This document shows, one piece after another, positions 17,323-25,297 of a DNA stretch of 31,227 bases. The translations under genes and the position numbers were made by a program. Every line of letters starts with the position of its first letter. The first letter of the stretch is position 1. The notes beneath the pieces were generated by a model. That model was given only the letters and a program-made list of their open reading frames with translations. It did no database searches and was not told the DNA's origin. The DNA lies in NCBI GenBank assembly GCA_037446075.1, contig JBBIJH010000014.1, positions 1-31,227 of the forward strand. The letters are read 5' to 3'. Origin of the DNA: JBBIJH01 sp037446075. Lineage in GTDB: Bacteria; Bacteroidota; Ignavibacteria; UBA10030; JAHEZR01.

Positions 17323-17517
17323 TGAGAAACTCTGAGGCTTATGAGACTCAACAGGAAACTGCGCATTGCACCCCAGCCCAGAGAGCCCCGTAGAATTGGT
17401 GCCGGGCGATTAGAATCCCCGAAGTCCAAGAACCCCCGTTGCTAATGAGAAAAGAACTCTGTAAGTTAACCATAGGAAGGCAAGCTTTCCACCGTCTGAT
17501 ACCGCAGGTCCATTGAT
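17323..17517. other. Non-coding gap between ddl and the ftsB-like gene
   Basis: This is the largest intergenic stretch in the window. I see no RNA gene and no convincing open frame. A weak imperfect hairpin (GGAAGG with CTTTCC) lies near 17475-17490, without a T run. No promoter of consensus quality was found. Confidence 0.5.
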
Positions 17518-17817
17518 ATGAAGTGGCAGCATCGGGTGAGGAAGGGACGCCGACTCGGTCTTCTACTTCTCGTCGGCCTTCCAATCGCTGGCTATGTGTT
17601 GTTAAACCCCCACGGTTTAATTCAGCGCGTACGCCTTGAGCTGTTGAAGCAGGAGGTTGCGCAGAAGCTGAAGGGAGCGGAGCTTGAGCATCAACGACTT
17701 CAGGAGCTTTCGAAGAAACTGGAATCGGACAAGCACACGATTGAGAAAGTTGCAAGAGAAAAATTCGGAATGCTCCGAGAGGGTGAAACCGTCTACAAGA
17801 TCAAGCCAAAGCGGTAG
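17518..17817 (+). CDS. DivIC/FtsB-like septum formation protein
   Basis: The 99-residue protein has the single-pass topology of DivIC/FtsB. It has a short basic N-terminus (residues 1-12) and one transmembrane helix (about 13-28: GLLLLVGLPIAGYVLL). A charged coiled coil follows (about 35-75), and then the family end motif IEKVAREKFGMLREGE. Partners in the known complex are FtsL and FtsQ, which recruit and activate septal peptidoglycan synthesis. It is probably expressed with rarA or alone; the gap to the next gene is 139 nt. Confidence 0.88.
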   Translation: MKWQHRVRKGRRLGLLLLVGLPIAGYVLLNPHGLIQRVRLELLKQEVAQKLKGAELEHQRLQELSKKLESDKHTIEKVAREKFGMLREGETVYKIKPKR

Positions 17818-17956
17818 TCAGCTAGCGCCGGCAGTCTCGACATACCCTCTTTGAGACACCAAGCATTCGCCCTCTTGGAAGAATCCACGTTGATCAAGGT
17901 TCCTTGTGGTCCGGCTCCACTGTTGAACCTTCGACCCTCATGTATTTTCCCAGGCC

Positions 17957-19297
17957 ATGGAGCTCTTTAGTCGTTTGGACGCAACGAGAAAGAAAGCGAG
18001 AGCGTTAAGAAGCACCCCCCTCGCCGAGCGCATCCGGCCGGTGAGGCTGGAAGGGTTTGTAGGTCAGAAGCATCTTCTCGGAGATGGAAAACCCCTTCGT
18101 CTCCTCATTGAAAAAGACGAAGTTCCCTCGATGATTCTTTGGGGACCTCCAGGCAGCGGAAAAACAACTCTCGCACGCATCATCGCGAATGTAACACAGG
18201 CGGAGTTCTTCCAACTGAATGCCGTCTCCTCCGGAGTCAAGGAAGTCCGCAGGGTCATCGACCGGGCTGAATTGAATCGCGCTCGACTGAATAAGCGAAC
18301 AATCCTGTTCATCGACGAGGTCCACCGCTTTAATAAAGCCCAGCAAGATGCCCTTCTCCACAGCGTTGAAGAAGGTGTGATCACTCTGATTGGTGCGACA
18401 ACCGAGAATCCTTCCTTCGAGGTAATCTCACCTCTCCTTTCGCGCTGTCGTGTTTACGTCCTTGAACCACTCGGCAAAGCAGAGCTGTACGAGATCATCG
18501 ATCGTGCGCTTACAAGCGATCCCTTTCTCTCGCAAGAAAAAATCACACTCGAGCAGGCAGAGAGAGATTATCTGATCCTCCTATCTCAGGGTGATGCGAG
18601 GATGGTTTTGAATGGCCTCGAAACAGCCGTGCAGTTGGCCACACCAGCAGGCCCTCGGAAGGAAAAAGTCTTGACGAAGACTGTCATAGAAGAAGCTTTT
18701 CAACAGAAGTATGCAAAATATGACAAAGGGGGAGAAGAACACTATAATATTATCTCAGCTTTCATCAAGAGCATGCGCGGTGGCGACCCAGACGCGGCTG
18801 TTTACTGGCTCGCGAGGATGCTGGAAGGCGGCGAGGACCCCAAATTCATTGCGCGACGCATGATTATTCTTGCATCCGAAGACATCGGAAACGCTGACCC
18901 TCAGGCGCTCGTACTGGCAACGTCGTGCTTTACAGCTGTTGATTATGTGGGAATGCCTGAGGCGCAGATCATCCTATCACAAACGGCATCCTATCTTGCC
19001 TCCTGCCCAAAAAGCAACGCCGCGGTGCGCGCGATTGGAGCAGCAATGCACGATGTGCGGACACTCCCGAATGAACCGGTTCCCCTCCACCTACGAAATG
19101 CCCCGACAAAACTCATGGAGGAACTCGGCTATGGTGAAGAATACAAATACAGTCACAACTACAACGGCCATTTTATTGAGCAACAGTACCTTCCCGATAA
19201 TCTGAAAGACAAGGTTTACTACTACCCAAGCGACGAAGGGACAGAAAAGCTGATTCGCGAGCGGCTGTTGGAGTGGTGGAAGAAAAAAAAACGGTAA
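17957..19297 (+). CDS. rarA: Replication-associated recombination protein RarA (MgsA)
   Basis: This 446-residue AAA+ ATPase is of the RarA/MgsA/WRNIP1 family, which acts at stalled replication forks. Walker A is GPPGSGKT at residues 64-71 and Walker B is ILFIDEVHRF with Asp120-Glu121. Sensor 1 lies in IGATTENPSFEV. The C-terminal tetramerisation and MgsA domains contain ASEDIGNADPQAL and the terminal HNYNGHFIEQQYLP, both typical of the family. ATG 17957 gives the usual N-terminus. The next gene begins 52 nt after the stop. Confidence 0.96.
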   Translation: MELFSRLDATRKKARALRSTPLAERIRPVRLEGFVGQKHLLGDGKPLRLLIEKDEVPSMILWGPPGSGKTTLARIIANVTQAEFFQLNAVSSGVKEVRRVIDRAELNRARLNKRTILFIDEVHRFNKAQQDALLHSVEEGVITLIGATTENPSFEVISPLLSRCRVYVLEPLGKAELYEIIDRALTSDPFLSQEKITLEQAERDYLILLSQGDARMVLNGLETAVQLATPAGPRKEKVLTKTVIEEAFQQKYAKYDKGGEEHYNIISAFIKSMRGGDPDAAVYWLARMLEGGEDPKFIARRMIILASEDIGNADPQALVLATSCFTAVDYVGMPEAQIILSQTASYLASCPKSNAAVRAIGAAMHDVRTLPNEPVPLHLRNAPTKLMEELGYGEEYKYSHNYNGHFIEQQYLPDNLKDKVYYYPSDEGTEKLIRERLLEWWKKKKR

Positions 19298-19349
19298 AAG
19301 CATCCCTGATCGGCCGCGTTTTTCCAAGACTCCAATCTGGGTGAAATCG

Positions 19350-20456
19350 ATGGAAGTTCGCCCCTTGAGCACACGAAGAGACTTGCAGGAGTTTCTCCGT
19401 TTGCCTTGGAAAGTTTATGCAAACGATCCCAACTGGGTACCGCCCCTTCTCTCAGATATCAAATTTCGACTCGACTCTCGCAAGAACCCATTCTTCGAAC
19501 ACGGACAAGCCGAGTCCTTCATCGCGGTAGAGGATGGTGAAACCGTTGGCCGCATCACTGCGATCATCGACGATAATTACAATAGCTTTCATGGAGAGAA
19601 GGTTGGCTTCTTTGGATTCTTTGAATGCATTCAGCAGTACGAAGCGGCCCAGGCCCTGTTCGACCGAGCACAAGCCTGGTGCAAACAGCGCGGCATGGGG
19701 ATCCTTCGAGGACCTACGAACCTTACGATGAACGATGAGTGTGCTTTTCTTCTCGAAGGGTTCGACTCCAGCCCCGTCATGATGATGACCTACAATCCCT
19801 GCTACTACATCGAGTTTGCCGCCCGATATGGATTCCGGAAGGCAAAAGACCTGTATGCCTTCTTGAAGCAACGGGAGGAAACTCCCGAACGGATTCTGCG
19901 TCTGGTCGAGCGCATCAAGGCCAGAGAGCGGCTGACGATCCGGTCATTCGATATGAAGAATTTTCAGCGCGACGTTCAAGAGATCATGGATATTTACAAC
20001 TCCGCTTGGGAAAAAAATTGGGGGTTCGTCCCGCTTACAAAGAAAGAAATCGAAGTGCTTGCAAAGAAGCTAAAGCCTCTCGCCGTTCCGGAACTCGTCA
20101 TATTTGCAGAAGTCGATGAGAGGCCTGTCGGAGTCGTGCTTACGCTCCCGGACTACAATCAGGTGTTGAAAAGATTGAACGGGAGGCTGGGTCCACTTCA
20201 GCTTCTGGAGTTCTTCCTCTACCGAAAGCGAATCAACGGCATTCGCTCCATTCTCTTTGGGGTAAAGAAGGAGTATCGCAATCGGGGGATCGAGGCGGTT
20301 CTCTATTACGCAACGGAGCAGGCAGCAATGAAACTTGGCTACCAGTGGTGTGAGCTTTCTTGGAATCTTGAAGATAACGACCTCATCAATCGATTCGATG
20401 AATCCGTAGGCGGAAGACTCTACAAGAAATACCGAATCGTTGAGATGGAGATATGA
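19350..20456 (+). CDS. GNAT-fold uncharacterised acyltransferase-like protein
   Basis: The 368-residue protein belongs to a large, poorly described GNAT-related group. Its N-terminal half has the motif FLRLPWKVYANDPNWVPPL and a middle region GPTNLTMNDECAFLLEG. Its C-terminal half (about 240-368) resembles a GNAT domain, with the acetyl-CoA-type loop in VKKEYRNRGIEAVLYYA. Donor and acceptor are unknown. The frame opens at GTG 19341, but ATG 19350 follows a GGGTGA and is preferred. The stop is 23 nt before the aldehyde dehydrogenase gene, so they may share a transcript. The enzymatic role is inferred from the fold only. Confidence 0.85.
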   Translation: MEVRPLSTRRDLQEFLRLPWKVYANDPNWVPPLLSDIKFRLDSRKNPFFEHGQAESFIAVEDGETVGRITAIIDDNYNSFHGEKVGFFGFFECIQQYEAAQALFDRAQAWCKQRGMGILRGPTNLTMNDECAFLLEGFDSSPVMMMTYNPCYYIEFAARYGFRKAKDLYAFLKQREETPERILRLVERIKARERLTIRSFDMKNFQRDVQEIMDIYNSAWEKNWGFVPLTKKEIEVLAKKLKPLAVPELVIFAEVDERPVGVVLTLPDYNQVLKRLNGRLGPLQLLEFFLYRKRINGIRSILFGVKKEYRNRGIEAVLYYATEQAAMKLGYQWCELSWNLEDNDLINRFDESVGGRLYKKYRIVEMEI

Positions 20457-20479
20457 GCGAAACCAACCGGTAACTTTCT

Positions 20480-21982
20480 ATGCGCGAATATCAACTCTAC
20501 ATCAACGGCCAATTCGTTGAATCGACATCGGGTCAAACAATCGATTCGATCAATCCCTTTGATCAGAGCATCGTTGCCCGTGTGGCGCGTGCAGGAGTTG
20601 AGGATGCTCGACGCGCCATCGAGGCGGCGCGGAAAGCATTTGACGAGGGTCCGTGGCCGCGGATGTCGCGAGAGGAACGTGGCGCTTTCATGAGAGCAGT
20701 CTCCGACAAAATTAATGAACGAAAGGAAGAATTGATTGCGCTGGAAGTCGACGATTCTGGCTCGACCCTCCGCAAGGCAAAGGAGGATATCCACCTCAGT
20801 GCACGAAATATGTATTACTTCTCCAAGCTTGCAGTGCTCGATCTCACCGAACTGATTCAGGAACTATCGAAACCCGGCTTCAGCCAGAATCTCATCGTCC
20901 GCGAGCCGATTGGTGTCGTGGCCGCCATCATCCCCTGGAATTTTCCTCTCAAGATGGCCATCTGGAAAATCGGTCCAGCTCTCGCGGCGGGCAATACCGT
21001 TGTCCTTAAGCCGTCGGAACTCACTCCGGCCACTGCGATGGAGCTGGCAAAGATCATCCACGAGGTCGGGGTTCCAGAAGGAGTCGTGAACGTCATCCCG
21101 GGATACGGTGAGGATGCCGGTGAAGAGCTCGTCAAGAATCCAATGGTGGATAAAATCTCCTTCACTGGTTCGACTGAGGTCGGAAAGCGAGTGCTGGCAA
21201 ACGCCGCCGCAACCTTGAAAAAGTGCACGCTAGAGTGCGGCGGAAAGTCTGCCAACATCGTTCTCGAAGATGCCGACCTTGACCTCGCGGTTGATGGTGC
21301 AATGTATGCAATCTTTTATCACAGCGGACAGTGCTGCGAAGCGGGAACGCGTCTTCTCCTGCCAGAGAAGATCTATGATGAATTCCTCCAAAGGATGCTG
21401 GAGAAGACAAAAAAGCTGAAGCTCGGAGACCCGAAGAAACCCGAGACAGATCTTGGCCCTTTGATTTCCAAGAGGCAGCAGGAACGAGTACTCAATTATA
21501 TTGCTATAGGTAAGAGTGAAGGAGCCCGGGTTGCCTTCGGTGGCAGCATTCCTTCTGATCCATCCCTTTCTAGCGGCTTTTTTGTCCAGCCTACCATTTT
21601 TGTTGATGTCCAGAATCGGATGAGGGTTGCACAGGAAGAGATCTTCGGCCCCGTCCTTTCTATTATCAGATACAACACAGTAGAAGAAGCCGTCGTGATG
21701 GCAAATGATTCCATGTATGGACTCGCCGCGGGTGTCTGGTCACGCGATAAGGAAAAAGCAATGGGGGTTGCAAAGCGACTAAGGGCAGGCACGGTCTGGA
21801 TCAACGAGTGGCATCTGATCTCCGAAAAAGCTCCTTTCGGTGGATACAAGCAGAGCGGAATCGGGCGTGAGTTTGGCATCGATGGACTAAAAGAATACAC
21901 GGAAGCGAAGCATCTCCACATCGACGAGGTGGGCATCCGGGAGAAGAAGTTCTGGTACGATACGGTAGTGCCGAAAGGTTGA
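20480..21982 (+). CDS. NAD(P)-dependent aldehyde dehydrogenase
   Basis: The 500-residue protein is a class I/II-type aldehyde dehydrogenase that oxidises an aldehyde to its acid. The general base is Glu252 (LECGGKSANI) and the nucleophile is Cys286, the second cysteine in SGQCCEAGTR. The cofactor loop lies in FTGSTEVGK and the Rossmann entry in IPWNFPLKMA. These motifs match betaine/generic aldehyde dehydrogenases; the substrate is unclear. ATG 20480 is 23 nt after the GNAT-like gene. The gene's end is part of an intergenic stem-loop described separately. Confidence 0.94.
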   Translation: MREYQLYINGQFVESTSGQTIDSINPFDQSIVARVARAGVEDARRAIEAARKAFDEGPWPRMSREERGAFMRAVSDKINERKEELIALEVDDSGSTLRKAKEDIHLSARNMYYFSKLAVLDLTELIQELSKPGFSQNLIVREPIGVVAAIIPWNFPLKMAIWKIGPALAAGNTVVLKPSELTPATAMELAKIIHEVGVPEGVVNVIPGYGEDAGEELVKNPMVDKISFTGSTEVGKRVLANAAATLKKCTLECGGKSANIVLEDADLDLAVDGAMYAIFYHSGQCCEAGTRLLLPEKIYDEFLQRMLEKTKKLKLGDPKKPETDLGPLISKRQQERVLNYIAIGKSEGARVAFGGSIPSDPSLSSGFFVQPTIFVDVQNRMRVAQEEIFGPVLSIIRYNTVEEAVVMANDSMYGLAAGVWSRDKEKAMGVAKRLRAGTVWINEWHLISEKAPFGGYKQSGIGREFGIDGLKEYTEAKHLHIDEVGIREKKFWYDTVVPKG

Positions 21983-22022
21983 CTAATCTCATTTCCGGAT
22001 TCTAAACAATCCGAAACCTTTC
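21973..22022 (+). promoter_or_regulatory. Nested stem-loop between ALDH and DppA genes
   Basis: GAAAGGTT (21973-21980) pairs perfectly with AACCTTTC (22015-22022). Inside, TTTCCGGATT (21992-22001) pairs with AATCCGAAA (22008-22016) with one bulged base; the two right arms overlap by two bases, so the stems may alternate. No poly-T tail follows, so this is not a classical terminator. It could stabilise or process the mRNA. Confidence 0.35.
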
Positions 22023-22039
22023 ATACCAAGGATAATCCT

Positions 22040-22942
22040 ATGAACTCGCGTATAATTCAATCCCTCGTTCTGTTTTGTCTCCTAGCTGTATTCTTGACAA
22101 CAATCTCTTCTGCTCAGAAGCTGAAAGTTTTCATCTCTGTTGACATGGAGGGAATAACAGGACTGACGCACAGCGATCAAGTAAGTCGGACTGGTCCGGA
22201 TTACAACATGGCAAGGAAGTGGATGACGGAAGAGGCAAATGCCGCCATCCAAGGGGCGCTCGATGCTGAAGCCACGGAGGTGATTGTCAATGACTCTCAT
22301 GGTGATATGCGCAATCTCATTCTGGCTGATTTGAACCCGGCAGCAACTCTCATCACGGGTTCACCAAAACCGTTGAGCATGATGCAAGGGATCGATGAAA
22401 CGTACGACGCCGTCGTTTTCATCGGTTATCATCCAAGAGAAGGAACGATGGACGGAGTACTCGACCACACCATGTCAGGCTCCACTGTCTACTCCGTGAA
22501 GGTTAATGGTATTGAGATGCCAGAACTCGGGTTAAATGCCCTCATTGCGGGTCAGTACAACGTTCCGGTAGTGTTCATCGCCGGAGACAAAGCGGTTTGC
22601 AGTCAAGCCAAGGAAATCCTTGGAGATCAGATCATCACGGTGCCGGTGAAAGAAGGAATCGGTCGAAGAGCCGCGAAGACCTTACCGTTAAGCAAAGCAC
22701 ATCAGATGATTCGAGAAGGAGTCAAAAGAGCGATCGAGAAGAGGAAGGAAATCAGACCATATAAGCTCAGCTCCCCCTACACGTTCGAGCTTTCATACTT
22801 TCGAAGCTCGCAGGCAGAGTATCCAGCGGTAATTCCCGGCGTAAAGAGAAAGAGCGCAAAGACGGTTGAATTCCAAAGCAACAACTTTGTAGAAGGGTTC
22901 AAGCTGATGAGAGCTCTGATTGCGTTGGGAAGCGAGGGCTGA
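22040..22942 (+). CDS. Exported M55 family D-aminopeptidase (DppA-like)
   Basis: The 300-residue protein has a hydrophobic N-terminal signal sequence (about 1-25) and then a complete M55 DppA-like zinc peptidase. The ligands and base match the B. subtilis DppA pattern with a near-constant offset: Asp35 and Glu37 (SVDMEG), His87 (NDSHGD), His131 (GYHPRE), the nucleophile His143 (LDHTMSG) and Glu162 (MPELGLN). DppA releases D-amino acids from peptides such as D-Ala-D-Ala. An exported version may recycle D-amino-acid peptides from the cell wall. ATG 22040 has a good upstream AAGGATAA (22028-22035). Confidence 0.92.
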   Translation: MNSRIIQSLVLFCLLAVFLTTISSAQKLKVFISVDMEGITGLTHSDQVSRTGPDYNMARKWMTEEANAAIQGALDAEATEVIVNDSHGDMRNLILADLNPAATLITGSPKPLSMMQGIDETYDAVVFIGYHPREGTMDGVLDHTMSGSTVYSVKVNGIEMPELGLNALIAGQYNVPVVFIAGDKAVCSQAKEILGDQIITVPVKEGIGRRAAKTLPLSKAHQMIREGVKRAIEKRKEIRPYKLSSPYTFELSYFRSSQAEYPAVIPGVKRKSAKTVEFQSNNFVEGFKLMRALIALGSEG

Positions 22943-23057
22943 ACTATCTCAATCTCTCCTGAAGGTTTTTTCGCCCGGTTGATCATTCTCCATCATTTTG
23001 AGAGCATCTAAAATACCCACCACCATAGCAACTTAACAAATTCGTCCCGGGGAAGCG

Positions 23058-23070
23058 CAACGGGCCGTTG
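23058..23070. promoter_or_regulatory. Perfect dyad in the leader of the kinase array
   Basis: CAACGG (23058-23063) and CCGTTG (23065-23070) flank one central G, giving a 13-base palindrome 22 nt before the first kinase ATG. It could be an operator or a small RNA hairpin. A strong AGGAGG (23083-23088) follows. Confidence 0.3.
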
Positions 23071-23092
23071 AAGCGTAGAGCGAGGAGGCAGC

Positions 23093-23938
23093 ATGATTGG
23101 TCAGACAATCTCACATTACAAGATCCTTGAAAAGCTAGGCAAAGGTGGAATGGGCACGGTGTACAAAGCCCAGGACCTCAACCTCGATAGACTTGTCGCA
23201 ATCAAGTTCCTTTCCCGACAGCTTTCTGCCTCAGAGCAGGGAAAGACGCGATTCACTCAGGAGGCGAAAGCGGCTGCTGCATTGAATAATCCAAATATCC
23301 TCAGCGTCTATGACATCGGTGAGCAAGACGGCATGCTTTTCTTCGTCATGGAGTATGTGGAAGGAAAAACGCTGAAAGCTCACATCTCGGATCTGTGGGG
23401 AAGCCGAGGAAAGGCGGGCGAAGGGATATCGGTGAAACAGGCCCTCGAGTGGATGGGCCAGATTGGAAACGGCCTCAAGGCTGCCCATGCGAGAGACATC
23501 ATCCACCGAGATATCAAGCCAGAGAATGTCATGGTCACAAAAGATGGAATACTGAAGATCATGGACTTTGGTATCGCGAAATTAAAAGGAAACACGGGTC
23601 TTACGAAAACGGGTGTTTCCTTGGGGACACTCGCATACATGTCGCCAGAGCAAACGCAGGGCATTGTAACTGATCATCGGACGGATATCTGGTCTCTCGG
23701 TGTTGTTCTGTATGAGCTTCTGACGGGTGAGGTCCCCTTCAAGGCTGAGCATGAAGCAGCACTTCTTTATATGATCGCAAGCGAAGAACCGGTGGCACCG
23801 AGTGCATTGCACAAGAAAATCCCGCATCAGGTAGATTCCTTAGTCGAGAGAATGCTTGAGAAAAATCGGGATCGTAGATTTCAGAAGATGGACGAGGTCC
23901 TGAGCGCACTGGAAGCTGTGAAAACGGAGGTAGAGTAA
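23093..23938 (+). CDS. Ser/Thr kinase, array copy 1, cut at the kinase/TolB junction
   Basis: The 281-residue product is an intact Hanks-type kinase domain. The glycine loop is EKLGKGGMGTVYKA, the ATP lysine is Lys38, the catalytic loop is HRDIKPEN (His138 onward) and the metal motif is DFG. The activation segment carries TKTGVSLGTLAYMSPEQ. The frame ends at TAA 23936-23938, exactly where copies 2 and 3 continue into a TolB-like domain. The same frame continues open after the stop to 25237. This is either a truncated but functional cytosolic kinase, a nonsense-mutated longer gene, or a read-through product. ATG 23093 has a strong AGGAGG five bases upstream. Confidence 0.92.
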   Translation: MIGQTISHYKILEKLGKGGMGTVYKAQDLNLDRLVAIKFLSRQLSASEQGKTRFTQEAKAAAALNNPNILSVYDIGEQDGMLFFVMEYVEGKTLKAHISDLWGSRGKAGEGISVKQALEWMGQIGNGLKAAHARDIIHRDIKPENVMVTKDGILKIMDFGIAKLKGNTGLTKTGVSLGTLAYMSPEQTQGIVTDHRTDIWSLGVVLYELLTGEVPFKAEHEAALLYMIASEEPVAPSALHKKIPHQVDSLVERMLEKNRDRRFQKMDEVLSALEAVKTEVE

Positions 23939-24028
23939 GCAGAGGCAGCCGTAAAAACAAAAGCCATTGCTGTTCTACCCTTCGGCAACATCAGTCCGGA
24001 CAAAGAGAGCGATTACTTCTGTGACGGC

Positions 24029-25237
24029 TTGACAGAAGAACTGATCTCAAATCTGTCCAGGCTGAAGGATGTGCGCTTAGTTCCGTATGTGGTTTCCCGG
24101 CAATATAAGAATACAAATAAAGACTTGAAGACGATAAGCCGCGAATTGGGAACACGGTACATCCTCTCGGGCAACGTCCGAAAGTTTCAGGACAACCTGC
24201 GCATCACAGTGGAGCTGATCGACACGAATGCCGATGCACAGCTATGGTCAGAGACGTATAAAGGGAAACTGGCAGATATTTTCGATATCCAAGAGCAGGT
24301 CTCAAAACAGATCGTGCAAGCACTGATGGTGAAGCTTTCACCCGTGGAGCAGGTGGCACTCACATTACGCTCAACATTAAATGCAGAAGCCTTTGATTAC
24401 TACTTGCGCGCCAGAGGATTCCTATATCGTTTGTCAAAGGGGAATGTCAACATTGCGATCCAACTGTTTCAGAAAGCAATCGAGTTGGACCCACGTTATG
24501 CGGCTGCATACGCCGGTCTCGGAGAAGCATATGCCTACCTCTATCAGTATTTCGAACGGAAAGATACTTGGCTCGACAAGGCCATTGAATCAAGCTTGAA
24601 AGCCCAACTCTACAACCCGAGCCTTTCGGAGGCCTACGCTGCCCTAAGCGTTGCATACTTTAACAAGAAAATGTTTGACGAAGCGCTGGCATCCGGCCAA
24701 AGAGCAATTGAGCTCGACCCGAACAACCACATTGCTTACTGGATCCTCGGCAGGATCTACCACAATATGGATCGAGACAGGGATGCTGTGGATCTCTTCA
24801 AGAAAGTCCTCACACTAAATCCTGACTTTTATACCGCTCAATTGGACCTTCGTATGATGTATGAAAGGTTGGGGGAGAAAGAGAAATACGCAGAAGCACT
24901 CCAAGCCTCTGTCCAGTTATTTCCTCGATACCTGTTACAGCACCCGGATGATGCACGGGCTCATATGCTTTACGCAGTTGACTTGGCACAAGTCGGGAGA
25001 ATCCAAGAAGCTCATGGTGAAGCGACAAAAGCCTTGGATCTAAGCCCTGGGGATACAGTGATGATTTATAATGCCGCTTGCTTCTACGCCAAGCTGGGTG
25101 AGTCGAGGAAAGCTCTGGATGCACTTGAAAAGGCAGTGGATGCAGGATGGGTAGATTTTGAATGGATCAAGCGCGATCCAGACCTTGAGAGTATCAGGAA
25201 CGAGTCAGAATATATTGAGCTGATGGAAGGAAAGTGA
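24029..25237 (+). CDS. TolB-like/TPR segment downstream of the in-frame stop of copy 1
   Basis: This is the same reading frame as the kinase before the TAA. The sequence right after the stop is AEAAVKTKAIAVLPF, the same TolB-N-like beginning seen in copies 2 and 3. TPR repeats follow (AIELDPRYAAAYAGLGEAYA and further), and a TPR end-of-group tail closes it (YNAACFYAKLGESRKAL). The first standard start codon after the stop is TTG 24029, which falls inside the TolB domain and has no Shine-Dalgarno. Independent translation is therefore doubtful, and the segment may be a disrupted half of one gene. The coding content itself is well preserved with no further stops. Confidence 0.6.
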   Translation: MTEELISNLSRLKDVRLVPYVVSRQYKNTNKDLKTISRELGTRYILSGNVRKFQDNLRITVELIDTNADAQLWSETYKGKLADIFDIQEQVSKQIVQALMVKLSPVEQVALTLRSTLNAEAFDYYLRARGFLYRLSKGNVNIAIQLFQKAIELDPRYAAAYAGLGEAYAYLYQYFERKDTWLDKAIESSLKAQLYNPSLSEAYAALSVAYFNKKMFDEALASGQRAIELDPNNHIAYWILGRIYHNMDRDRDAVDLFKKVLTLNPDFYTAQLDLRMMYERLGEKEKYAEALQASVQLFPRYLLQHPDDARAHMLYAVDLAQVGRIQEAHGEATKALDLSPGDTVMIYNAACFYAKLGESRKALDALEKAVDAGWVDFEWIKRDPDLESIRNESEYIELMEGK

Positions 25238-25281
25238 ACAGGATTAAGTCATTGGATCAATCGGTAGATCGAGTAATGAAG

Positions 25282-25297
25282 AAATGGAGCAATTAAA
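25282..25297 (+). promoter_or_regulatory. Shared leader/RBS of array copy 2
   Basis: AAATGGAGCAATTAAA directly precedes the ATG of copy 2. The same leader precedes copy 3 at 27472-27487, differing at only two positions. GGAG supplies the ribosome site. The shared sequence suggests a duplication unit that includes the ribosome-binding region. Confidence 0.55.

Noticed and set aside
17875..17950. TTGAAC and TATTTT as a promoter for rarA
   Set aside because: The spacing is only 14 nt, too short for a consensus promoter.
22979..23014. TTGATC and TAAAAT as a promoter for the kinase array
   Set aside because: The spacing is 24 nt, too long for a sigma70 promoter; no better -35 is visible for this -10.
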